Shown one piece after another: positions 19,896 to 31,820 of a DNA stretch of 64,000 nt (position 1 is the first letter of the stretch; the number at the start of each line of letters is the position of its first letter). Origin of the DNA: Rhizophagus irregularis. Its lineage: Eukaryota > Glomeromycota > Glomeromycetes > Glomerales > Glomeraceae. Location of the stretch: contig NC_089441.1 in NCBI RefSeq assembly GCF_026210795.1, positions 4,526,001 to 4,590,000 of the forward strand, read 5' to 3'. The position numbers were made by a program, and so were the translations under genes. The notes below the pieces were generated by a model. That model ran no database searches. It was given only the letters and a program-made list of their open reading frames with translations, and was not told the origin of the DNA.

Positions 19896-22800
19896 TTTTT
19901 TTTTTTTTAAATATGATATAAAATAAATAATAATAAGATAATAAGGATAAATTATATAAATATTGTTTATTTTGGCGTATATATATACGTATTTTTCAAA
20001 AGAAAAAAAATATATATTTATATTTTTTTTTTTAAGAAAAATTTGGTATTATGTTCACTGTCTCGTCGCTTTTTATGCGGCGGCAGTAAAGAAAAAAAAA
20101 AGGAAAAAAAGAGATTTGATATTTAAATAATAAAAATAATAATCTTTGATCGACCTAAAGTTTTGGTTGTGCAATTGTTTAATCGAAAGGAACACAACAA
20201 CAATAAATAAAAATAAATATTTGAAAGGATTAAGGAAAAACCGAAAATAGAAAAAAAGAAAAAAGAAAAAATATATATATATATTTTTTTTTTAAAAAAA
20301 AAGTTTTTTAAATAATTTATTTTTTTTTCTTTTTTTTTGTGTGGGATTGGGAGGTATAAATACTTTTCGATCATTTCACCCAATTTAACAATAAGCTTTA
20401 TACTAACTATCCTTATACTATCTGTTAAAGTATATAATTTTTACGGCAGGCAAAAAAATAAAGGATCGACTTTATTTTAAAGTAAAAAAGAATTTATTAT
20501 TATGAACTATATTTTGATCTCAAAAGAAAAATATCCCATCATATTAACCATAATTAGTTCAGTTTTTTAACACAGTATAGTACAGCATTTTAACATAGTC
20601 AGTTAACACAGTTTTCTTTTTGTACCCGTTCAACAATGACATGAAATTCTAGTTGATACTAGATGTATCCTATATATTATATGTCATATGTAACTAATAA
20701 ATTATTATTATAATTATTATAATTTATAATTTAAAAATTCCCACACAAAATGAAAATTAATTGGAGGATAAATTGAGAACGTGATAAATTTGTATTACGT
20801 ATTTGGCGTTTTTCTTTGATTACTTCTTTATTATTATTTCAATACCTTTTTATCAAAAAAAAGATTATTAAAATAAAATAAAAAAAATATGCAAAAGTAG
20901 ATTGATAAATATTTATATTCCGAGAAAGAAGAAAAAAAAAAATATTTCAATTAAATGATTTACAAAAAAGTTGTACACTTGTGACAACAACAGCATGAAT
21001 AAAATAAATATTTATTAATTACCAAGAAAGATATTAGATATTTATATGTCACGAAAAAAAAAAAAAAAATAGTTTGTATTACAATAACATAAGCGGAATT
21101 TATCTAAATTTATATACTTATTTTAATAAAAGGAATATATCGGAATAAAGAACGGAAACTTTGATTTAATCACAAAAAGTTTATTATGTAATTTATGTAA
21201 TTTGAAATTACTTTTGAAACATTACTTGTTCCTAAATTACACATGCTTTTTAAGCCCAAAAATTCTCCACAATGCAAAATATATCAAATAAATCAAAATA
21301 AATCAATATCATTCACTTTAAACAATTAACTTTACATATTTTATGAAATTCAAATGTTTCCACAGTATTAATATTATTAGGTCATCAATATGTTAGGTGA
21401 ATCTCATTGTTTTAATATAATGTCGCAGTTATGCTTTATGTCTCATGACCTTTTATTTATTTGAATTAAATGAGGTAAGCGAAGCCAAAGGAAGCATGAG
21501 TAAACATAAGTAATATGAGTAACATAAGCGGCAAAATGGCAACTAACCATTCAAGTAATTCATGCAATCATTTCATCCTAATTATCCAGGAATCCGGCTC
21601 ATAATGATCGTATTACATTACATTAATCGAATCCCAAAATATCCGGAATCTTGCGAGTTTAAAGTATATCGGATTTTATATTTTATATATTCCGATTTTT
21701 ATTTTCATTTTATTTTCATTTTATTTCATTTTATTTCATTTACATTTAACATAAATCATTTTATCATTTCCCTCATTTAAATGACATTTTTTACGACGTT
21801 TTATTTTTAATTTTTGAGATACCGTCGGATACGACCGAAAACAAAAAAAAAAAATATTTTTTCCTTCTTTTGCATATTTATTTATTTATTCGTTTTACAA
21901 CGAAATACGACGAAACATGTTTACTGATCTTTCATATTTGGTAAGAAAGAGAGATAATTTTGCCTAAAGTAATGTTTGAAGTTTATCATAATAAAATGTG
22001 CCTTTAGGCAACTCTCATTTGTTTCACTATACTAAGTAATTTATAAGTAATTCGTAATTGTTTATCAAATTATGCAGTTTTGTTTTGGATGTACTAAATC
22101 CTTTTTTTATTCAAGGTTCATAACTTTCATATTTAAACAAACATTATCTGTTATTATTACTTGTCGGATTTTTTTTAACGAATAATTTTCATAGGGGGGA
22201 AAAATTATTACATTACATTTATATTAATTATATTGAAAACTTATTTTTCTTTTTTCTTCCTTTTTTTTTTTCTTTTTTTTTTTTTTGTAAAACAAAAAAA
22301 AATGATTCTTATCTTTCTTTGCTTTCTTTAAATAATTTCAAAGAATCCTTTTTTAAGTATAAAACTATTTGTTATTTATTTATTTATTTATTTATTTCCT
22401 GTGTAATTCTTACTTGAAAATTCGCCACAACTAAAAAGTTGAAATTAAAAATCAAAAAATCAAAAAAAATCAATGAATCAATGAATCAATGAAAAATGAA
22501 AATCAATCCCTATCTTACTAAACTGATAATAAACTGTCTAAAAAGTCTAATACAAAAATTCACTATAATCACAATAAATCATGAGAATATATATCATTAA
22601 CTGTTAAGTTTAAAGTTATAATTACTACTTACTGTATGTTACATGTACTGTACTGTATATAATGTGTTGATAACCTTGTTATTGTGTTCAGAATATTCGA
22701 GATCTTAAATATTCAAAATGAATGACCAATGAAAATTTTTATTTTTATACTTTATATTTGAATGAAATTAAAATTTGATCTCTTTAACTTCAATAAACAT

Positions 22801-23006
22801 GTCTCAAACTCTCTTTTTTTTCGCTCGCTTTCAATATTGTTGGATTGGTTGGTTACAATGGTTACAGCGGTTACAGTCGGTTACAGTGGTCACAGTGGTT
22901 ACACAACCTGACAAACTAATGATTATGATCGACAGTTAAAAATTTTTCTTGTGTTCCCTCAAGTTTCTAAATTTATTTTATTTTCTTTTTTTAATCTTTT
23001 AAAAAA
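19896..23006. other. 3.1-kb gene-poor interval
   Basis: A+T-rich with many homopolymer runs. No convincing coding region on either strand; the open frames at 20123-20383 and 21562-21780 are A/T-run artefacts. Around 22847-22905 a short run of GGTTACAGY-type repeats lies 100-160 bp upstream of the NDUFB3 start and could be a promoter element. Confidence 0.5.
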
Positions 23007-23225
23007 ATGCCTTCTCAAAAATTACACGATCCTTGGGCTAAACGTGAAGCTTGGCGTAATGCTCCTCATTTTTCTCCTCGTTATTCTTTAAGACATGCTT
23101 GGCCTGGTCTTTCTTGGGGAATTGGCGCTTTTATCATTTATTTGGGTATTGATGCTGTAACTTCTCGAATGAATGCCCATGATAAACATATTGAAACAAA
23201 GGAATCTCAAGCTCAAACCGGTTAA
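23007..23225 (+). CDS. NDUFB3: NADH:ubiquinone oxidoreductase B12 subunit (NDUFB3-like)
   Basis: A single-exon gene of 72 residues. The signature DPWAKREAWRNAPHFSPRY at residues 8-26, then PGLSWGIGAFIIYLGID as a single membrane helix, fits the B12/NDUFB3 subunit of mitochondrial complex I, an accessory subunit of the membrane arm in the inner mitochondrial membrane. The family is usually 75-100 residues, so this is at the short end but complete. The ATG has adenines before it (TTTTAAAAAAATG). No neighbour shares its function. Confidence 0.85.
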   Translation: MPSQKLHDPWAKREAWRNAPHFSPRYSLRHAWPGLSWGIGAFIIYLGIDAVTSRMNAHDKHIETKESQAQTG

Positions 23226-23649
23226 CCCTGGGTTAGTATTATTATAAAAAAAAAAAAATAAAAAATAAAATAAATAAAGTTTGTATGATATCTCTTTAAC
23301 TTAATAGGTAAATAATTATTATCATTTGGTTTTTTATTACTTAAATAGGTAAATAATTATTATCATTTTGTTTTTATTATATTAACAAATTAAAATCTAA
23401 ATTAAATTTTATAATCAATAGGAATATATGTATTAAAATTGGAGATATATAATAATAAAATTTTGGTGTTATTGCAATAATGAAATTAATGAAACAGATT
23501 CAATTATAATAATTTAGATCTATTGTATAATTTATCAGAAAGCTATTTCACACTATTTCACAACTATTTCACAATGATTTCTCACCAAATCATAATTAAA
23601 TAAGGAAATATAACTTTCCTAGGAATTTTATTAATAATTTTAACTTCGA
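23226..23649. other. Convergent intergenic region
   Basis: 3' ends of NDUFB3 and the CCDC174-like gene meet here. A 40-bp phrase with AGGTAAATAATTATTATCAT occurs twice (about 23308 and 23349). Nothing else seen. Confidence 0.5.
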
Positions 23650-25476
23650 TTATCCGTTTTTCTTTTTTGTTTCTATTTGTCTTCTGATATCTGATAATAA
23701 ATCATTTACTGCTTGTTCTGGGTTTGTTAATTGTAAAACTTTGTTAAAACTTTCGTTATTTGTTGAATCTGTAGATGATGATGATATATTAGGGATATTT
23801 GTAACATCTGAAATGACTGATTCTGTTGTAGTATCTTCTGTTGATCGTGTAGAATTCGTTCCATTTTTTGAAGATATTTTTCGTCTTTTTACTCGAATCA
23901 TATCCATCCTTGCATCCAACTGTGCTTGTCGTTTTTCTTTAATGGTTTGACGTGATGCTCGTTTCAATTCAGTCTATAATAAGTAAATTATTGATAAAGT
24001 AAATTAAAGTAAATTTCTATAAATCTATTACATCTTTTCTTATCCCTCTAACTATAACTTCAGAGATACAACAAAGTCACTACTTCACTAGCCAGCTTTG
24101 CCTTTCATTCGTGACTTAGATAGAGTATTTTGCAAATATAGCCAGAATACAGTTAAAGGGATATCTTTATATATCTTTTATATCTTTACAAACCTCAAGA
24201 CGCAACTGCTTCAAAGCACGCATTTGTTCTTGACGTTCCTCTTCATCTTTAGAAAATCGATAGAAACCAACACCCTTTGTTCGAATTTCTACAGGATAAA
24301 ATGAAATCAGATATCAATATTTGTGGTATCTCATATAAGAATTTAATCATGAAATATGGATTCAAACCTTTCGTTTCATCATAATGGATAGGACCGATAC
24401 CCGCTATAATAAAAAAAAAAAAAAAGATTTTATTTTTTTAATATATTATCTTATAATTCATTTATATCTCAATTTATTTATATCTCAATCTACATACAAT
24501 TCAACTCTTTCTTAGCAGCCTCTTCCCAACGTTGTAGTAGTAGCTCCTCCGGTATCATTTCATTATCATCGTTTGGTATTGTTGGGCTTTAGGTTAAAAA
24601 TATATAATTATATATTAGATAAATTATATATTAGATATTGGGTATTTTAGGTAAAAAAAAGAATAAATTGTATACCCAATGACCGGTGATTCTGATTTAG
24701 GTACTTCACTTTTTCGTGCCACGCGTGTTCTTCCAAATTCATCTACATACTCCACCCAGGGATCTTCGCTTTTATCTTTTTCTTTTGTAGGTTCATCTTC
24801 CTAATAAATAAAATCATCATAACTAATTTAAGTTAATGACAAGAGGTCAAAAAGATATATATTGCTATACTAATAAATCTACTCACCGATGGTTGTTCCC
24901 AAGCTTTCCGATCAAAATCTACTAAAACTTCTTCTGATAATATTTCATCTAAAAAATTTTTTTAAATAAGATCAATTAATAAACGATCAGATTCAAAGGA
25001 AAATATTTCATTGAATGTGCTTACCACTTATACCAGTTTTACTTAGATGATCATATAATTTGGCTTTTCTTTCCATGGCAGCCCTACTGGCCTCCAATGT
25101 TGATGTTTCTACCTTTTCCAATTCATCTCGATGTGATCTTTCAAGCACTCCTTTATTCTGACGTTCCCAAATACCTGGTTTCTAAAAAATTAAAGTAAAA
25201 TCCTTTAGATCAAACAAGCCTGATAAAAAAAAAGTGTTATTTTCTTTACTAACCTTTGCTACTTTTCTTGAAGCAGCGGAAATAGGTTGATTTTTAGCAA
25301 CAACTTTTTGTCTTTCGAACTCTTCTCTTTGTTTAAAAAGTTCGGCTTTTAAATCTAAAACCTACAAAGGAGAACGAAGAGTGTGAAAATTGGCTATATT
25401 TTACGTTTTTATTAATAAAAATGTTTCTACTTACTGATGTACTACTTATTTCGAAAACTTTACTAGGGTCTTGCAT
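23650..25476 (-). CDS. CCDC174: CCDC174-like protein (DUF4078), RNA-processing associated
   Basis: Nine exons (25476-25435, 25361-25254, 25181-25025, 24948-24887, 24800-24676, 24586-24498, 24403-24368, 24288-24194, 23973-23650) give 345 residues. The diagnostic block is RTKGVGFYRFSKDEEERQEQ, the DUF4078 motif of CCDC174, followed by MRALKQLRLETELKRASRQT and a basic coiled-coil tail. Upstream are charged helices (LEKVETSTLEASRAAMERKA) and SEDPWVEYVDEFGRTR, also family features. CCDC174 is nuclear and linked to the exon-junction complex and splicing in animals; fungal roles are less known. Divergent with the CNOT11 gene, 280 bp between start codons. Confidence 0.85.
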
Positions 25477-25756
25477 TTTAAAAATCTTTATTCGGTTAAT
25501 TTTTTGGACACCTTTTTTTTTATTAATAATGTTTTGGACACGTGATAATAATGTGACAATGATCCTGTGTCTCATTATTATCTCTTCCCTTTTTTGTTTA
25601 AAATTATTCATTGAACATTACGAATTAATGAATTTCACGTGATTTATTTGAAAGTTTGAATTTAAATTTTGTGGCACGTGCGAGATATTAAAATGAGAAA
25701 ATTTAAAGTTTATCCGTTACTCCGAGGATATTTTTTTTTTTTTAAAAAAAAACAAA
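25477..25756. promoter_or_regulatory. Bidirectional promoter of CCDC174 and CNOT11 genes
   Basis: Only 280 bp separate the two divergent ATGs. The segment contains two CACGTG palindromes or near copies (TTTCACGTGATTT at about 25636 and GGCACGTGCGAG at about 25672) and GGACACGTGATAA at about 25537, an E-box-like motif repeated three times. Confidence 0.5.
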
Positions 25757-27687
25757 ATGGCAACTTTTGAAGGACTTTCCAAATTTCAAGATCTTTTACA
25801 TACAGTGGATCGACCATTTGAAAACATAGCTATTGAGTTCAAGGGTTTAATTCCTGAACAAAAAAGATTTGAAGCCGCTTGTGCTTTGATGGCATTGTTA
25901 GAAGATGGCAAGTCTCAGGTTTGTCTAAAGAACAACGCCATTAGAAAGTTCTTGTTCAGTACTTGTTATATAAAATATTATATTTTATACTTTTGAAATC
26001 AATATTATGTTTTTGAATTCATAATTATTTTATGATAAATTTAGACATACGAAAGAGTTGTATCTCTTTATATTCTCTATAATTTATACAATGTTGTACC
26101 AATTCATCAAAATCCATTCCTTATACTGTTTTTAAATCTTTACAAAACTCTTTCATCAAATTTCGATCTTGTTGAAAAAGATTATGATCTATTGGTTGAA
26201 TTTCGAGTAGAAGCATTGATCTTAGCAGATAAAGGTTCACAGGTATTTTCCATCATTTTCTACTAAAAAGTAAATATTTCATATATTTTTTTCTAACGAT
26301 CCTAAATTAATCTAGTTGGCTGATAAAACTCCTGTGGATGTATATCAACAATTTGTGAACGGGGATAAATCATTAATAATCGACACGGAAGAAATAAATA
26401 TAGCGGAATTTGAGTATTATATTAAACAAGAATTTGATATACGACCATCAAAAGAGGAACACCCTGAAAGGTAGGAAGAAACACTTCCTAATTTGGATAA
26501 AGTCAGATTTTTATTGTTACACAAAGTTCATTTTAATTTTTAATTCAGGCATGATGATTCAAAACGACCGTGGTCATGGACTCCTATTGACAGTAATGAT
26601 GATTCTTATGCTCTTCCTTCTCTACAGCATGAGGTATTTTTTAATTGATATAATAATTTTCTTTTATTAACATTACTAATATATATATATTGTTTTTTCC
26701 GGTAGCCTAGTCAAGATCATAATCATGATCACGAACAAGATCATGAACCAGACATAGAACAGGATTATGATATCATAACAGAATTTACAGGTCAAGATGG
26801 AATCCGTGTTTTGATGGATAAAGCATTACAAGGAGCTTTGACAATACCTGAAGAAGAGGTTAGTTAATAATCAAAAATACAATTATATTATATTTTATTT
26901 TATTTATATCTAACTTCTTATTCCAAAATTTAGTTTATTTTGGAGCAATTTGAAAAGAATGACAAGTTAGTCTATCATTGTGATCTATTACCAGAAAAGT
27001 TCCCTGATCTGGTTGAAAATAATTCTAGAATTGCTGTAGAAGCATTATTACAACTTAAATCATCATCTCAAGTTGGCAAGTAAGTATCAATTGATTCAAT
27101 ATTTCAAATTCTTTATTTTACCATATATATATATATTTTTTTACCAAGATTATATTTTTTAAAAATAGATTTTTGAAAGCTCTTATAACAGTTAATGATC
27201 CAGAACGATCACAACAATCATCAGTGGATCCAGTAAATAGAATGAGATCTTCTATGGAAGTTATAAATGGGTTAACTTCTTTTCCACTTTCCCCCGAGTT
27301 TTTACACAAATATCTTACTAATTGTATACGAGCTTGTGAAGCGAGTCAAAACCGAGATACACAGGATCGCCAAGTTCGTTTGGTAAGTGTCATTTTTTTT
27401 TTTATAAAATATATAATAATTGTATTAACCAATTTCTTTTTTAGATATGCGTATTCTTTCAATCTTTAATTAGAAATAATACAGTAGATGTTAATAGATT
27501 CCTTGTAGAGATGCCTGCATTTTGCCTTCAATTCTCACGAATAAGAGAAGCTGTAGACTTATATAGACAATTTTTAATTTTGCAAAGAAATCCTGATGTT
27601 GATAATGTGGTATCAAATGCTGATATTGTTGAAGATGTTAATGGGGAACTTAACCTTGACGATCCGGGACAATGGGATTTATCTTAA
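25757..27687 (+). CDS. CNOT11: CCR4-NOT complex subunit 11 (CNOT11-like)
   Basis: Eight exons (25757-25918, 26045-26242, 26316-26470, 26549-26633, 26706-26858, 26934-27079, 27169-27382, 27445-27687) give 451 residues. The C-terminal DUF2363 region is clear: LTNCIRACEASQNRDTQDRQ, VRLICVFFQSLIRNNTVDVN and FCLQFSRIREAVDLYRQF, as in animal CNOT11. The N-terminal region (FENIAIEFKGLIPEQKRFEA, then helical segments) fits the domain that in animals binds CNOT1/CNOT10. A His/Asp-rich linker (QDHNHDHEQDHEPD) lies in exon 5. CNOT11 with CNOT10 forms a module of the mRNA deadenylase. Budding yeast lacks it, so its presence agrees with an early-diverging fungus. Confidence 0.88.
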
Positions 27688-27919
27688 CATAATATATTTT
27701 ATATATATATATATATCATACTTTGTACAAAGTGTAATAGAAAAGCATTGTAATATATAGAAAAATATATAATCAACCAACTTTTCTTTTTAATATTTAT
27801 ATATTCCATAACAAAAAATATTTATATTATATTATTTTACTATATAAAAAGGTCCTCAAATATTGAAGTTATTAAAGAGATTAAATTATTTGTCCTTTTG
27901 AATCTAAATTAAATAATGA

Positions 27920-28982
27920 TTATCTTAATACGACTGCAGCATGTCTTAATCCAAGATAATCTTGAATAACACCGGGTGCCAATTGTTTAATTTCTTTATA
28001 AACTTCGGCAGAATGATATCGAAGACGCGTTTTTGGATCCGTATATTTAGCCTATATAATAAAAAGACAATATGTTTATATTCAGAAAATAACTGTAACC
28101 TATGATAAACTTAATAAAAAAAAAAATTTTTACCTCTAATCCTGTAATGTCGCAATATTTCTTTTGAGGTCTAATTGAAGGTGGTGCTTCTATATTCGAA
28201 TCTAAAATAAAATTAATTATTAAGTACAAAAAGAAATTTAACATATCAGTTATAATATAAAAACACTTACAAGTTGGTACATCTAAAGGAGTATTTAAGT
28301 TTCTTTCAGCAGCTAAAATTTGTTTAAGGGTTTTGAATTTTTTTGGAGTTTTATAATGTGGGTTCTTAAAAGGTTTTCTTACAAGGTGTAAATTAGTTGG
28401 AGTAGGAAAACTGCTTCCAAAAGGTGAAAATGTTTCTGATGAAGAAGAAGTATTAGAAGGAGTAGGGGTAAAAGTAGTTGAAGCTTCGGAATCAATAGCT
28501 ATATTGGACATATTTTGTGTTGTTAAGGGTGGTTGTTCAAAAGTAATGGAAGTATCAAGATCCATTTGTAAAGAATTATTATCATTGTCAGGTTCTTCTA
28601 CTTCCATTTGTGTTGAAGTATTTGTACTATCAACATCTTCTCCTTCTTGTTCAAGTTCCATTTGTGAGGAAACATCCGTTATTTCTGCTTCATATGTAAC
28701 TTCAGTTTCTATCTCATAAGTTAATGAAGCAGCTTCTGTTTGAGCAGCAGCTTCTGCAGCAGCTTTTTCCTATAAAAATTTAATAAAAACAGTTAGTTGG
28801 TAAATAATTTATAGCATAAGAGAAAGTCTTACTTTTGCGGCTCTTGTTACACTTCTAGTAGTCGTTTTCTTTGGAAGTCGTCGTGTCCTAAAAAAAAAAA
28901 AAAAAGGAAAGAAAAGAAAATAATTTTATTTAAACCAAAGATTTTGAAAGAATAAAAGAAATTAAAAATTATTTATTTACAT
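27920..28982 (-). CDS. IES6: INO80 complex subunit C (Ies6-like, YL1 C-terminal domain)
   Basis: Exons 28982-28981, 28887-28833, 28769-28271, 28201-28134 and 28051-27920 give 251 residues. The C-terminal half is typical: KTPKKFKTLKQILAAERN, SNIEAPPSIRPQKKYCDITG, LEAKYTDPKTRLRYHSAEVY and a YLGLRHAAVVLR end. Ies6 binds Arp5 and the INO80 chromatin remodeller. The N-terminus is basic (TRRLPKKTTTRSVTRAAK) then long, acidic and Ser/Thr-rich, longer than in most relatives. The initiation codon appears to be split by an intron: AT at 28982-28981, then GTAAAT...TTTAG, then G ACA CGA. The alternative start, an internal Met in exon 3 (MELEQEGED), would leave out the basic N-terminus but keep the domain. 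Confidence 0.85.
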
Positions 28983-29130
28983 TTTCGCGAAATAATTAAT
29001 GAAATAATAAAATGAGTCAGTGAATTTTGAATACAAGTAAATGTTTATTTTGATCGAAGATCGAGTTTGTGTTACCTAAAAATTTTTCTTATCGGTTTTT
29101 CCTCAAATTTCATAACTTACTCTTACCACA
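28983..29130. promoter_or_regulatory. Bidirectional promoter of IES6 and MCTS1 genes
   Basis: 148 bp separate the divergent starts. It contains CGATCTCG/CGAAGATCGAG-like purine-pyrimidine segments and no obvious TATA box at a fixed distance from either start. Confidence 0.4.
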
Positions 29131-30670
29131 ATGTTCAAAAAGTATGTTTTTCGATCTCGTTTTCTTTTTTTCACCTTTGGATGTTTGTTAACCATTTATT
29201 TTCGCCTTTGCATGCTTGTTAACCATTTTTTCGCCCTTGCTTGTTTTGCTAACCATTCTTTCACCCTTGATTGTTTCTTTCATTGTTAAAGATTTAACAT
29301 CAAAGAAGATATAGCAACTAGATCTTTAGTGAAATCTTCAGTACAAAGAAATATTCGTTCTAAAATTTTAGAACAATATAATAGATTAGAACCAGTAATA
29401 GACGAAGTGTTACCAAAAAAATCATCTTTGATTTTAGTGAAATGGTAAGATATAAAAAATGTTTCGTTAAATTTTTATTTTTTTTAAGCTAAATAATTTT
29501 TTCTAATTTTGTTTTTTTCTTTATTATTATTTAGTCATGAACATATTAATTTATTAACAGTGAATAATGAAATATTATTTTTTCAACATTTTGATGGACC
29601 TTATTATCCAACTTTAAGGTTACTTCATAAATGTAATTAATTATTAATTAATTATTAAAAATATATTTTTTTTATAAAAAAATTAACTTTAATTTGTTCA
29701 AAATGATAATCAAATAATCCTTGCTTTATAATAATAGATCCTCATGCATTTCCAAGAGTACAAGTAGATAAAGGAGCGACAAAAAGAATTTTATCAGGAG
29801 CAAATATTATGTGTCCAGGATTAACAAGTAAAGGTGCAAGATTGGAAGAAGCTTTACCCGCGAACACTATTGTTGGAGTATTTGCTGAAGGTAAAGAACA
29901 TGCTCTTGCTATTGGTTTAACTAAAATGTCAACTGATGATATGTAAGTAAAACTTTTTGTATATTACTTTTTTTGAAATTTTATATTGATTTTTTATATT
30001 GATTTTTTATATTGGTTTTTTTTTTATGATTTTTTGAATATGAAATATTATGGATTTTGAATGAATTTTAAACATGATTGGATTTTAAATATGATAAATT
30101 TTAAATATGATGGATTTTTTTGAAATATGTCTGGAATTTGGAATATGATGGATTTTAAATATAATGAATTTTAAATATGATGGATTTTTTTGAAATATGT
30201 CTGGAATTTGGAATATGACGGATTTGAAATATGATGGATTTTAAATATAATGAATTTTAAATATGGATTTTTTTGAAATATGTCTGGAATTTGGAATATA
30301 ATGTATTTGAAATATGACTGGAATTTGGAATATGATGGATTTGGAATATGGATTTGGAATATGGTAAATTTGGAATGTGATTGATTTGAATTTTAATGGA
30401 TTTGAAATATGATGGACTTGAAATATCTCGTATTTGAAATGTGTTGTATTTGAAATGTGATGAATTTGGGAATATGATGAATTTGGAATATGATGGATTT
30501 GAAATTTAATGGATTTTGAAATATCTTTTATTTGAAATATCTTCTATTTGAATCATCTTTGATTAATATGGTGGATTTGAATTTATAGTAAAAATATAAA
30601 TAAGGATATTGGAGTTGAAAATATTCATTATTTAAATGATCCATTATGGAAAAGTAGCATTGAGTCTTAA
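29131..30670 (+). CDS. MCTS1: MCTS1/Tma20 translation factor (PUA domain)
   Basis: Exons 29131-29141, 29292-29444, 29535-29632, 29738-29942 and 30589-30670 give 182 residues, the same length as animal MCTS1. It starts [20 protein letters not shown], contains [40 protein letters not shown], and the PUA domain from about residue 95 ([40 protein letters not shown]). MCTS1 with DENR/Tma22 recycles 40S subunits and supports re-initiation. The first coding exon is just 11 nt. The last intron is 646 nt, about ten times the usual size, because of an internal repeat array. Confidence 0.93.
30010..30585. repeat. Degenerate ATATGATGGATTTGAA repeat array in MCTS1 intron 4
   Basis: About 30 loosely conserved units of 14-18 bp built on GGATTTGAAATATGATGG fill most of the intron. 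Drift between units is high and no strand-specific structure is evident. Confidence 0.75.
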
Positions 30671-31820
30671 AAAAAAATATGATTATAAGAAATTTTTTTT
30701 TTTTATATTAGCATTTAAAAATTATTGAAATTAACAATAAATAAAGAAATTTTTTTTTTATATTAGAATCTTTTTTAGATAATATCATTTTTAGATTTAT
30801 ATTAACCGGAAATAAAAAATAGTTCTTTAAAATACAAGTTTTTTATGTGAATTTATTTTTAGAGTTCTATAATTAAAAAAAAATGAGATTTTTTTTTAAT
30901 CATATTTCTAAAAATTGCTGAAACTTTCCAATTCAAAATATTTGATTATCTAATATTAATTTGTTTAAAATGAAATATAAACATATTTATATTAAAAAAA
31001 AATAAATAAATTTATTCAAATAAAAGAATTATTCTTTGATTTTATATATATATATATATACATAATACATCATATATACATATAAGTATACATATATACA
31101 TATATACATATAATATTTATTTATTTATTTATTTTAATTTATTTAGAATTTATTTAGAATTTCAAAAAAACAAGAAATTATAAACAATTGGTTTTTTTTT
31201 GATTAAGAATTTTCGAATTTTTTTTTTTAACAGGTAATAATTTTTAATTACCTTACATCATCAGAAAATAATACAGTTTTTTCTTTTTTAACTTAATGAG
31301 AAAAATAAGACTTAACCAAATCTTTGTATTATAATAAAAAAAACTTGAATTAAAACAAATTTTATTCTAAATTCAAAAATGGTCCATCCCAAAAATCATT
31401 GTATTACTTTTTTTTCCTAACTAAAGCTTCATAATAATAAACGTTTACATAGAGATGAGCAGTTTTTTTGTTTAAATGATGATGATGGATTGCGTGTCCA
31501 TTTTAAGATCAAAATATCAGAAGATACGTGATTCGTGACGTTTTGGATGATCATGAAATATAAACAATGTCATATGACACACTGGTTTTTTTTTATATCG
31601 ACTTTTACAAAAAAAAAAAATATTCTCATTATTTTCAAACTCAATGTGGTTATCTCGTTATTTGAAATAATTTTTATTCAAATGATTTAACCTTTAATTT
31701 CATTGAGTTTGAATTTATTATTTGTAACGACAAGAAAAGTTTTTTTAAATTATCAAGAATATTTATTTTTATATATATAATTCGAAAAGATTTCAAAAAG
31801 GAAAAAAAAAATTTATTTAA
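30671..31820. other. Intergenic with TA/CA microsatellite
   Basis: No gene. A run of TATATACATATA-type repeats lies at about 31043-31112. The last 200 bp are the upstream region of the TPR-like gene. Confidence 0.5.

Noticed and set aside
20123-20383. 86-codon minus frame
   Set aside because: Made of polyA/polyT runs read as Lys/Phe/Ile; no start context, splice partner or domain.
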